The translations under genes and the position numbers were made by a program. The notes beneath the pieces were generated by a model. It did no database searches, was not told where the DNA came from, and saw only the letters and a program-made list of their open reading frames with translations. From contig NZ_CP146100.1 of the NCBI RefSeq assembly GCF_037023755.1, positions 2,853,501-2,917,500 of the forward strand: 64,000 bases of DNA, given 5' to 3'. Numbering within the stretch: the stretch's first letter is position 1; each line of letters opens with the position of its first letter. The DNA is from Saccharopolyspora sp. SCSIO 74807 (GTDB lineage Bacteria > Actinomycetota > Actinomycetes > Mycobacteriales > Pseudonocardiaceae). Positions 43,371-50,547 of the stretch are shown piece by piece.

Positions 43371-44246
43371 TCAGGGCTTGCGGGCGATGCCGCCGAATTC
43401 CCAGATCTTGTTCTCCAGCTCGGGGCGGGCGGGGATCTCGTAGTCGAACAGGGCGTCGGTGTGCATGGCCGGTTCTTGCTCGCTGGGCCGCCAGCGGGTG
43501 ATGTTGACCAGTCCCGGATCAACCACCTCGAGCCCGTCGAACAGGGCGGTGACTTCGGCTTCGGTGCGGACCCGGCCCCACGTGGTCTGCTCGTTCATGA
43601 ACCGGGTGAGGAATTCCGCGGCGTCGGCGTCGTCGCTGACCAGGTGGGACATCATCAGGTAGCTCCCGGACGGCACCGCGTCGAGCATGGTCGCGACCGC
43701 CTGCCGCGGCTCGGCTTCGTCGGGCAGGCAGTGCAGCACCGACACGTACAGCACCGCCACCGGCTCGTGCGCGAAATCGATGAGCCGCCTGGTGTCGTCG
43801 TGCTCGAGGACCGCCGCGGGCCGGGCCATGTCGGCCTGGATGACCGTCGTGCGCTGATCGTCGGTGAGCAGCGCCCGCCCGTGCGCGAGCACGACGGGGT
43901 CGTTGTCCACGTAAACGACGTGCCCGCCGGAGTTCTCCTGCTGCGCCACTTGGTGCACGTTGAGCTGGGTCGGCAGGCCGCTGCCGAAATCGATGAACTG
44001 CCGGATTCCCGCCTCGCGCGCCAGGTATCGCACGCCGCGGCCGAGGAAGGCGCGGTTGTCCCGCGCCGTGGTGATGATGTCCGGAACGCCTTGCAGCATC
44101 GCGTACGTGGCGTCCCGGTCGACGCGGAAGTTGTCCTTGCCGCCGACCGCGTAGTCGTAGATGCGGGCCACGCTGGGAACCGAGGTGTCCACCTCGGGCG
44201 GTAGCGACGACGGTTCGCTTCCGGGGGTGCGCTCGGGGTCGTCCAT
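43371..44246 (-). CDS. SAM-dependent methyltransferase, DUF574 type
   Basis: 291 residues of the actinobacterial DUF574 (Methyltransf_19) family: VPSVARIYDYAVGGKDNFRVD, FIDFGSGLPTQLNVHQ, VVYVDNDPVVLAHG. Members are abundant in Streptomyces and Pseudonocardiaceae with unknown substrates. No sigma-type promoter precedes it, and it starts beyond the immunity operon, so it is probably outside the lantibiotic cluster, although it is the next gene on the same strand. Confidence 0.9.
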   Translation of the reverse strand: MDDPERTPGSEPSSLPPEVDTSVPSVARIYDYAVGGKDNFRVDRDATYAMLQGVPDIITTARDNRAFLGRGVRYLAREAGIRQFIDFGSGLPTQLNVHQVAQQENSGGHVVYVDNDPVVLAHGRALLTDDQRTTVIQADMARPAAVLEHDDTRRLIDFAHEPVAVLYVSVLHCLPDEAEPRQAVATMLDAVPSGSYLMMSHLVSDDADAAEFLTRFMNEQTTWGRVRTEAEVTALFDGLEVVDPGLVNITRWRPSEQEPAMHTDALFDYEIPARPELENKIWEFGGIARKP

Positions 44247-44491
44247 GCTGATCTCGGCCCATCTGACGGTGCGGCTGCGTCCGGGCGCAGCTCCCGGGGG
44301 TCAAGATCATCTTAGTCGATGTCCGAGATCCCTGACAGGGTTTCGCGCGGCCTCCGTCCGGTTGATTTCGCAACCAATGCTGAATTTTCCGCGCCGCCGC
44401 AACGTTTTCGTGCGGGTTTCTCCGCCGGGACATCCCCGGTTCGATCCGAAAATGCCCGCGCGGGGAGGCGTCGACTTGTACTCTCGCGTCC

Positions 44492-44866
44492 GTGGATCCG
44501 TTCGCCAGTTCAGCTCCGGTCCTGGTCACCATCGGGGACATCGCTTGCACGCAGGACGAGGTGATCACCCCGTCCGGCCGCGCGCCGATCGTCGGCACGA
44601 CGTGGACCTTCACCGACATGTCCCGGACCAACAGCGGGATTCCCGCGTGGGCCATCGTGTGCGCGGTGATCTTCTTCCTGTTCTGCTTCCTCGGACTGCT
44701 GTTCCTGCTGGCGAAGGAGGAGCGCACCGATGGTTCGGTCCAGGTGACCGTGCAAGGTCCGGGTCTGCTGCACACGGTGCAGGTCCCGGTGTTCGCCCAA
44801 GCGGCCGCCATGGACTTCAACGCCCGCGTCAACTACGCCCGCTCCCTGGCCCACCAGCCCTTCTGA
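44492..44866 (+). CDS. Single-pass membrane protein, unknown
   Basis: 124 residues from GTG. An N-terminal soluble part (residues 1-50) contains PVLVTIGDIACTQDEVITPSG, followed by one strong transmembrane helix (52-75, WAIVCAVIFFLFCFLGLLFLLA), then a beta-rich tail with VQVTVQGPGLLHTVQVP. Similar proteins of this layout are common in actinobacteria and uncharacterised. There is no strong Shine-Dalgarno sequence; a leaderless transcript is possible. It is divergent from the methyltransferase gene. Confidence 0.75.
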   Translation: MDPFASSAPVLVTIGDIACTQDEVITPSGRAPIVGTTWTFTDMSRTNSGIPAWAIVCAVIFFLFCFLGLLFLLAKEERTDGSVQVTVQGPGLLHTVQVPVFAQAAAMDFNARVNYARSLAHQPF

Positions 44867-45292
44867 GCCACCGCCCGCGTCGAGAGCCGGCGCTGCACTC
44901 GGATCGCCGCGAGGACGATCAGCTCCCGGGAAGCGCTGCCCGGACGTGCTCACCGCCCCGCCGCGCGGGATTCGGCCACGAAGTTCCTTCAGGTCGGGCG
45001 CGATCCGCCTGTCACCCGACGTCGCCCCAGGACGTTTTCACCGTTCGCGAATGAGTGTGGCCGCCGCTGCACACCGCGAACACCCTCCCGACACGGTGAG
45101 CAGCATCCGCCGCTTTGCGCTCAAAGCGTGTCGTGGTTTTGGGTTCGTTGATCGGCTGGTTCGTGACCAGCCGGTGCGGAACCGACGCAGCGCAACCACC
45201 GCACCGTGGGGCCTGCGGGGGCTCGGCCCCCGCAACTAATACGACGGGCGGCGGCGAATCCGCAGCCGCGGTGAGCAGCATCCGCCGCCTCG
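44867..45292. other. Intergenic region with direct repeats beside the tRNA
   Basis: 426 bases with no supported gene. A 20-bp perfect direct repeat (cggtgagcagcatccgccgc) occurs at 45094-45113 and 45269-45288, the second copy ending 4 bases from the tRNA 3' end. Between them a hairpin gcgggggc-tcg-gcccccgc lies near 45214-45232. Confidence 0.6.
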
Positions 45293-45366
45293 TGGGGCCG
45301 ATGAGAGTCGAACTCACACTGCCTAGGACCTAAACCTAGTGCCTCTGCCTATTGGGCTACGGCCCC
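45293..45366 (-). tRNA. tRNA with UAG anticodon, short variable loop (Leu-like)
   Basis: The minus-strand sequence folds into a complete cloverleaf: acceptor ggggccg/cggcccc, D-arm gcc/ggc, anticodon stem ctagg/cctag with loop tttaggt (anticodon TAG), a 5-base variable loop, T-arm gtgag-ttcgact-ctcat and discriminator A. CCA is not encoded. The anticodon loop equals that of tRNA-Leu(UAG), which reads CUA, but bacterial tRNA-Leu normally has a long variable arm and this one does not. Its amino acid identity is therefore uncertain. Confidence 0.85.
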
Positions 45367-45537
45367 GATGGGGTGCCAGCTTAACGGGTGGTGATGTCCG
45401 TTGTGTCCCCGACCGGGCGGTTCGGCTGTTCTCCGGCGGTGCCGGGAGGCGGTCGGGACACTGGGAACGGTCGCTGGGTGCGCTGCGGGCGTGTGATCTA
45501 CGGTGTCCGCAGCAGGGTGTACTTGGAGGAGGACCGC

Positions 45538-45759
45538 GTGGCCCGTGATCCCGACGCGATCCAGCGCGAAATCGAGAAGACTCGTGACGCGCTGGCTGAG
45601 ACGCTGGACGAGTTGAGCACGAAGGCGGATCCGAAGCGGTTCGTCGAACAGGGCAAGGCCGGCGTGCAGGAGCGGCTGAACGACCCGAGGGTGCGGTACG
45701 TCGCGATCGGTGTCGGTGCGTTGGTCGCCGTCATCGTGGTGCGCAAGATCTTCCGGTGA
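45538..45759 (+). CDS. DUF3618 domain protein
   Basis: 73 residues from GTG with GGAGGAGG upstream. The DUF3618 motif DPDAIQREIEKTRDALAETL begins the protein and a single C-terminal transmembrane helix (YVAIGVGALVAVIVV) ends it. Common small membrane protein of actinobacteria, often near phage-shock or stress genes; no function established. Convergent with the MOSC gene. Confidence 0.87.
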   Translation: MARDPDAIQREIEKTRDALAETLDELSTKADPKRFVEQGKAGVQERLNDPRVRYVAIGVGALVAVIVVRKIFR

Positions 45760-45783
45760 TTGCGGCGGGGTGCGCCCGGCGGG

Positions 45784-46515
45784 TCACCGGCCCTCCGGGC
45801 GCATGACCGCGACTTCGGCTCCGCGGTGCACGGTTCCGCCGCGCACCACGCGCATGATGGTGCCGAACTTGTTGTCGTGTTCGTCGATCAGCCGGGTTTG
45901 CAGCGCTTTCCAGCGCGTTCGTCCGCGCGCGTCCCAGCTGGGCACTGCGCAGCGCACGCACGCTCCGGCGCGTTCCCCGGTTATCTCCAAGGTCACTTCG
46001 CCCGCGGTGACGGTGGTGCCGGGTTCCCAGTCGAGTTCGCCGAACGGTGCGATGTCCGCGTCCAGGTGCACGTTCGGCCGGAACCGCAGCAGATCCACTT
46101 CGTCGCCCATTTCCGCGGTGAGCGCGTCCAGCGTGGACTGCAGCGTGACCAGCACGGTCGGGCCGCGGTCCTGGTTGCCCGCGGCGCTGTGCAGGCTCAG
46201 CGGGATGCCGAGGGATTCGGTCAGCGCCGCGGGCAGTTCGGGGTCGTCCCATTTCCAGTCGGTGCCCGCTCCGTCGTGCAGCGTCGGCTGCAGCGCCGGG
46301 TCGGCGGCCGCGCCGTAGTCGCTGCTCCAGTGCAGCAGCGCGGGGTTCTGCCGCACGGTCAGCACCGCGCCCGATCGCTTCTCCCGCTCGTCGCGCAGCA
46401 CGTGCGCCCGGTCGCCGACCATCCCGCCGTCCGCGAACCGCGCCGCGCCGACGGCTTCTCCGCGCAGTGACTTCACCGGCCAGCGGTGCAGCTGCGCCAC
46501 GTTCCCTCGCGACAA
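45784..46515 (-). CDS. MOSC domain protein
   Basis: 243 residues: an N-terminal MOSC beta-barrel (VAQLHRWPVKSLRGE) followed by the MOSC domain with RFRPNVHLD and GERAGACVRCAVPSWD, whose Cys should bind the molybdenum cofactor or a sulfur carrier. Related YcbX/YiiM-type proteins reduce N-hydroxylated compounds. It lies about 2 kb from the molybdenum-dependent xanthine dehydrogenase region, which may be chance. Start ATG near the divergent boundary with the TetR gene. Confidence 0.88.
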   Translation of the reverse strand: MSRGNVAQLHRWPVKSLRGEAVGAARFADGGMVGDRAHVLRDEREKRSGAVLTVRQNPALLHWSSDYGAAADPALQPTLHDGAGTDWKWDDPELPAALTESLGIPLSLHSAAGNQDRGPTVLVTLQSTLDALTAEMGDEVDLLRFRPNVHLDADIAPFGELDWEPGTTVTAGEVTLEITGERAGACVRCAVPSWDARGRTRWKALQTRLIDEHDNKFGTIMRVVRGGTVHRGAEVAVMRPEGR

Positions 46516-46565
46516 ACCGACCTCCTCAGCTCGTTCGCGAGGTTAGCGGTTCGCCCGTGCGCGGT

Positions 46566-47177
46566 TCAGCGCTGCTTGCGCAACAAGGGGAGCAGGGCCT
46601 CGCCGAGCAGCCGGTCCACGAAACGCGTGTCCAGTGGTTCGCCGGTGAGCATCAGGCGGTGCAGCAGACCCGCTCCGGCCAGTTCGACGACCGTGTCGAC
46701 CGGGGCGTCCGGGGCGATCTCGCCGCGCTCCGTGCCCCGTTCCATGATCAGCCGCAGCACGTTGCGCTGCGGGAGCAGGAACGACTCGCGGAACGCGGCG
46801 GCGAGTTCGCTCTCGTGCGGCAGTTCGCCGACCAGCGCCTGGGCGGCCTTGCCCGCCGGGCCGGTCAGGAACGTGGCGAAGGCGCGCAGGAATTCGCCGA
46901 GGTCGCCTGCGACGCTGCCGGTGTCCGGTTCGGGGATGTTGCGCTGCACCAGCTCGGTGCAGGTGTCGATGACCAGGTCGAGCTTGGATTCCCAGCGGCG
47001 GTAGATGGTGGCTTTGCCCGCGCGCGCCCGCGCGGCCACCGCGTCCATGGTCAGCGCGCGGTAGCCGACTTCGGCCAGCACCTCCATGGCGGCGGTGCGC
47101 AGGGCTGCGTCCCGGGTCGCGTCCCGGGGGCGCCCGCGCCCGGGCGGGCTGCTGGTCGGTGCGTTCACGGCATCCAT
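46566..47177 (-). CDS. TetR-family transcriptional regulator
   Basis: 203 residues. N-terminal HTH at residues 22-68 (ALRTAAMEVLAEVGYRALTMDAVAARARAGKATIYRRW) and a C-terminal ligand domain of the TetR_C type (PAGKAAQALVGEL). The inducer and targets cannot be inferred. The neighbouring MOSC gene is on the same strand 50 bases downstream, so they may be co-transcribed. Confidence 0.9.
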   Translation of the reverse strand: MDAVNAPTSSPPGRGRPRDATRDAALRTAAMEVLAEVGYRALTMDAVAARARAGKATIYRRWESKLDLVIDTCTELVQRNIPEPDTGSVAGDLGEFLRAFATFLTGPAGKAAQALVGELPHESELAAAFRESFLLPQRNVLRLIMERGTERGEIAPDAPVDTVVELAGAGLLHRLMLTGEPLDTRFVDRLLGEALLPLLRKQR

Positions 47178-47213
47178 CCTAGAGAGGGCGACGGGCTGCG
47201 TGCGCGCATCGGA

Positions 47214-47516
47214 TCACCGCGGCGCGTTGCTGGAGGCGTCGGCGGCGGCCGCGGCCTGCCGCGTCGCCTCGTCCGAGAGGCCGTGCCGGGCCTGCAGGTA
47301 GGCCGTGCTGAACGCGAATCCGTCGCCGTTGAGCAGGTGGATCACCACGCGGCCGCTGGAGTTCGGGGCGAGGTGCTCGATGATCTGGTCGGCCTGGTCC
47401 CTGGCTGCGATGAGACCGGGTGCGCGTGCGGTTCGGGTGTTGCCGTCGGCCGAGACGGTGACGGACCAGTCGTCGCCGTCCGGCACGTAGTTGGCGGTTA
47501 TGTGTCCCGTTGCCAT
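47214..47516 (-). CDS. Small conserved protein, possible HicB-like fold
   Basis: 100 residues: VPDGDDWSVTVSADGNTRTARAPGL then an amphipathic helix (AARDQADQIIEHL) and a hydrophobic strand GRVVIHLLNGD. The beta-beta-helix order resembles HicB-type antitoxin folds, but no toxin partner is adjacent, so no toxin-antitoxin call is made. Ala-rich C-terminal tail. Function unknown. Confidence 0.65.
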   Translation of the reverse strand: MATGHITANYVPDGDDWSVTVSADGNTRTARAPGLIAARDQADQIIEHLAPNSSGRVVIHLLNGDGFAFSTAYLQARHGLSDEATRQAAAAADASSNAPR

Positions 47517-47645
47517 GTTGCCTCCCCGTCGCGCGGTTGCGGACGGTGACTCCGCGCATCGGCCGGGTGGCGCGCCTGCCTTGCGGGCGTCGCGGCCTCG
47601 GCCGTGGCCGCCGAGTCACCTCAGCGTGACCGCCGACTCTACGGG

Positions 47646-48254
47646 TTAGCCGTCAGCGAGGTCTTCGGGACTGTCGATATCGAAACCTTCCGAGATGCCG
47701 TCGCAGCTCACCAGGGTGACGTCGTGCGCACGCAGGTAACCGCGCGCACCCGCGTCGCCGATCGCGCGCTCCGCTGCTGCCCGCCAGTGCGCACGCCCCA
47801 GTAACACCGGGTGACTGCGTCGTTGCTCGATCGCGGCAGCGGCGAGGGCGTCCTCGGCGGTGTGCGCGACGACCCGGCGGACGGCTTCGGCGCTGACTCC
47901 GGGCATGTCCACGGGCAGCACCGCCGCGGCCGCGACGTCGTCCGGCTCGTCGTCGAGCGCGGTGAGCGCGGCGCGCAGCGACGAGCCCATGCCGCTGGGC
48001 CACTCCGGGTTGGGGACCACCGAGACGTTCCGCAGCTGCGCGCGGCTGCGCACTTCGTCGGCCGCGGCGCCGAGCACCACCAGCACGGGTGCGCAGCCAC
48101 CTGCGGCGAGCACCTGAGCGGCCCGGTCGACGAGCAGGGCGCCGCGGTATTCGACGAGCGCCTTCGGCTTGCCGAACCGGCGGCCCGCGCCTGCCGCCAG
48201 CACGACACCTGCTGTTCGCATGGGCGGCAGATTACTCATCACCCCATTGCTCAT
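47646..48254 (-). CDS. MocA-like molybdenum cofactor cytidylyltransferase
   Basis: About 202 residues. GVVLAAGAGRRFGKPKALVEY is the nucleotide-binding start of the MobA/MocA family, followed by VPNPEWPSGMGSSLRAAL and LPVDMPGVS. It probably makes the cytosine-dinucleotide form of Moco used by xanthine dehydrogenase, which is encoded upstream on the same strand. The start is ambiguous: ATG at 48254 overlaps the permease stop as TGATG, and a second ATG at 48239 has GGGGTG upstream; the sequence ggggtgatgag is repeated here. Confidence 0.87.
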   Translation of the reverse strand: MSNGVMSNLPPMRTAGVVLAAGAGRRFGKPKALVEYRGALLVDRAAQVLAAGGCAPVLVVLGAAADEVRSRAQLRNVSVVPNPEWPSGMGSSLRAALTALDDEPDDVAAAAVLPVDMPGVSAEAVRRVVAHTAEDALAAAAIEQRRSHPVLLGRAHWRAAAERAIGDAGARGYLRAHDVTLVSCDGISEGFDIDSPEDLADG

Positions 48255-49684
48255 CACCCCAGCCGCAGCATTCCCTCCACGCCTTCGATCCCGAAGTACA
48301 GCGCGAACACCGCCGACAGACCGATCAGCAGCCCGCCGAGTTCCCGGGCTCTGCCGGTGCACACGCGGATCGCGCAGAACGCGATCAGGCCCGCACCGAT
48401 GCCGTTGGTGATCGAGTAGGTGAACGGGATGACCGCGATGGTGAGGAACACCGGCAGCACGTAGCTCGCGTCGTCCCACGGGATGTGCCTGCACTGCGCC
48501 ATCATCATGCCGCCGACCAGCACCAGCGCCGGAGCCGCCGCCTGCGCGGGAACGACTCCGGCCAGCGGCGTGAACAGGGTCGTGGCCACGAACAGCAGTC
48601 CGGTGAGCACGCTGGCCAGCCCGGTCCGGGCGCCTTCCCCGACACCGGCGGCCGATTCCAGGAACACGGTGTTGGGTGCGCTGCCGGTGACTCCGCCCGC
48701 CACCGCGCCGAACCCGTCGACCAGCAGGATTCGCCCCATCGCGGGAACCGAGCCGTCGGCGCCGGTGGTCAGTCCCGCTTCCCGGCTCACGCTGGTGATC
48801 GTGCCCATCGCGTCGAAGAACCCGGACAGCACCAGGGTGAACAGGAACGCCGCACCGGCCACCGCCCCGGCGGAGGTGAAACCGCCGAACAGGTCGACGC
48901 GCCCGAACGTGCCGAGATCGGGCGCGGACACCAGCGAGCCGGGAACCTCGGGGATGATCACTCCCCACTGCTCGGCGGGCACCTCGAACACCGCCTGCAC
49001 CAGCATCGAGGCCACCGTGCCGACTGCGATGGCCAGCAGGATCGCGCCGGGCACCCGACGGGCCACCAGCACGATCATCAGCAGCAGCGTCAGGCAGAAC
49101 AGCGCGCTCGGCCAGCCCACCAGGTGCGCGTCCGGGCCGCTGCCGAGCTGCACCGGCACGGTGGTTCCGGCCGAGTCCGGTTTGCGGGTGACGATCCCCG
49201 CGCTGACCAGTCCGACCAGCGCGATGTAGAGGCCGATGCCGACGGTGAGCGCGGTCTTCAGCGGCGGCGGGATGGCCAGGATGATCCGCTCCCGCAGGCC
49301 GCTGACGGCCAGCACGACGATCGCCGCGCCCGCGAGCACCACCAGCCCGAACGCCTCCGGCCAGGTCATCGCGGGCGCGATGGTGAACGCCACCACCGGG
49401 ATGACGCCGAGCCCGGCGGCCATCGCCAGCGGCGCGTTGCCGACCACGCCCATCAGCACGGTCATCACGCCCGCGCACAACGCGGTGGCCGTGGTGAGCT
49501 GGGTGGTGTTCAGCGTCGCGCCGGTGCGGTCCGCGGCCGAGCCGAGGATCAGCGGGTTGAGCAGCACGATGTAGGACATCGCGACGAACGTGGTCAGGCC
49601 CCCGCGGAACTCGCGGCCGACGGTGGAACCGCGCTCGGTGATGCGGAAGTAGCGGTCGATCGGGGCGGACTTCTGGCGCAGCAT
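48254..49684 (-). CDS. AzgA-type purine permease (NCS2 family)
   Basis: 476 residues, 12-14 helices. GGLTTFVAMSYIVLLNPLIL at the start and APNTVFLESAAGVGEGARTG in the middle are diagnostic of the AzgA/GhxP guanine-hypoxanthine/adenine permease group. It brings purine bases into the cell for the downstream catabolic enzymes encoded in the same direction. Stop overlaps the MocA-like gene start. A Lys/Arg-rich N-terminus precedes the first helix. Confidence 0.92.
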   Translation of the reverse strand: MLRQKSAPIDRYFRITERGSTVGREFRGGLTTFVAMSYIVLLNPLILGSAADRTGATLNTTQLTTATALCAGVMTVLMGVVGNAPLAMAAGLGVIPVVAFTIAPAMTWPEAFGLVVLAGAAIVVLAVSGLRERIILAIPPPLKTALTVGIGLYIALVGLVSAGIVTRKPDSAGTTVPVQLGSGPDAHLVGWPSALFCLTLLLMIVLVARRVPGAILLAIAVGTVASMLVQAVFEVPAEQWGVIIPEVPGSLVSAPDLGTFGRVDLFGGFTSAGAVAGAAFLFTLVLSGFFDAMGTITSVSREAGLTTGADGSVPAMGRILLVDGFGAVAGGVTGSAPNTVFLESAAGVGEGARTGLASVLTGLLFVATTLFTPLAGVVPAQAAAPALVLVGGMMMAQCRHIPWDDASYVLPVFLTIAVIPFTYSITNGIGAGLIAFCAIRVCTGRARELGGLLIGLSAVFALYFGIEGVEGMLRLG

Positions 49685-49872
49685 TGAGCCTCCGTTCGCG
49701 ACTTCGGGTTTTTCGCGCAGGACGGCGCGGCCCGGTGGTTCCGGGCTCGGGTTCGGGAGTTGCTACCTCGGTGGCAGCGTGCGGAAGGTGGTTCGCGCAG
49801 CTGCGGCGCCGATCACCGGCTGATCGCCGCCTGTCGAACCTGTCGGCGGCCTGCGCGGATCCGCGGCAGGCG

Positions 49873-50367
49873 TCAGTACTCGACCCGGTCGGGCTTGGCC
49901 AGCCACCGGTCGAACGGCGCGTTGCGCTCGTCCAAGGCGATCTGGCGGACCTCGGTGGGCCACGGCTTGCCCGGGTCGCGGAACAGGTCGTGGAACGCGC
50001 GGTCGTCGAACCCGGCGTGCGCAGCGTCCTCGCGGTCGGCGGCGTAGAGCACCCGATCCAGCCGCGCCCACAACGCCGCGGCCAGGCACATCGGGCACGG
50101 TTCGCACGAGCTGACCAGCACGCACCCGGCGAGGCTGAAGGTGCCCAGCGCGCGGCAGGCGCGGCGGATCGCGGTCACCTCGCCGTGCGCGGTCGGGTCC
50201 AGGTCGGTGGTGACCAGGTTGGTGCCGCTCGCGATCCGCCGACCGCCGCGCAGCACCAGCGCGCCGAACGGGCCGCCGCCTTCGTCGACGCTGCCGGTGG
50301 CCATCCGCACGGCTTCGGCCGTCCAGCCGGTGTCGGTGCTCGCCGCGGAATCGGTTTCGGTGGACAC
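49873..50367 (-). CDS. Guanine deaminase (CDA-fold nucleoside deaminase)
   Basis: 164 residues. The zinc site is THGEVTAIRRA (His-x-Glu, written HGE) and SCEPCPMCLA (PCxxC). GPFGALVLRGGRRIASGTN is typical of the GuaD branch of the cytidine deaminase fold. It should convert guanine to xanthine, the substrate of the xanthine dehydrogenase encoded upstream. The position between permease and dehydrogenase genes supports this role. Confidence 0.87.
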   Translation of the reverse strand: MSTETDSAASTDTGWTAEAVRMATGSVDEGGGPFGALVLRGGRRIASGTNLVTTDLDPTAHGEVTAIRRACRALGTFSLAGCVLVSSCEPCPMCLAAALWARLDRVLYAADREDAAHAGFDDRAFHDLFRDPGKPWPTEVRQIALDERNAPFDRWLAKPDRVEY

Positions 50368-50547
50368 AGATCTCTCCCGGTTTCTCGTGAAACGCGCACG
50401 GGCGCGCGAAGTGGGTCGGCCGCTCAGTGCCTGGTCCCGGTTCTGGTGTTGGCTCTTCTCAAGCGGCCTCAGCCGCTTCCGTCAACTGCGCAGGCCGGTC
50501 GGCGGTGCCTGCGGTTCCGCCGAGCGATCAAGTTCGAAGACCCGCGC

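Noticed and set aside
44946..45239. A 97-codon frame between the membrane protein and the tRNA
   Set aside because: No ribosome-binding site, Arg-rich composition typical of non-coding frames, and it spans the direct repeats and a hairpin.
45094..45366. A tRNA-associated integrated element
   Set aside because: No integrase, excisionase or plasmid gene lies nearby; only a 20-bp direct repeat is present, which is not sufficient.
47214..47516. A HicAB-type toxin-antitoxin system
   Set aside because: The protein has a vaguely HicB-like fold but no HicA toxin gene is adjacent.
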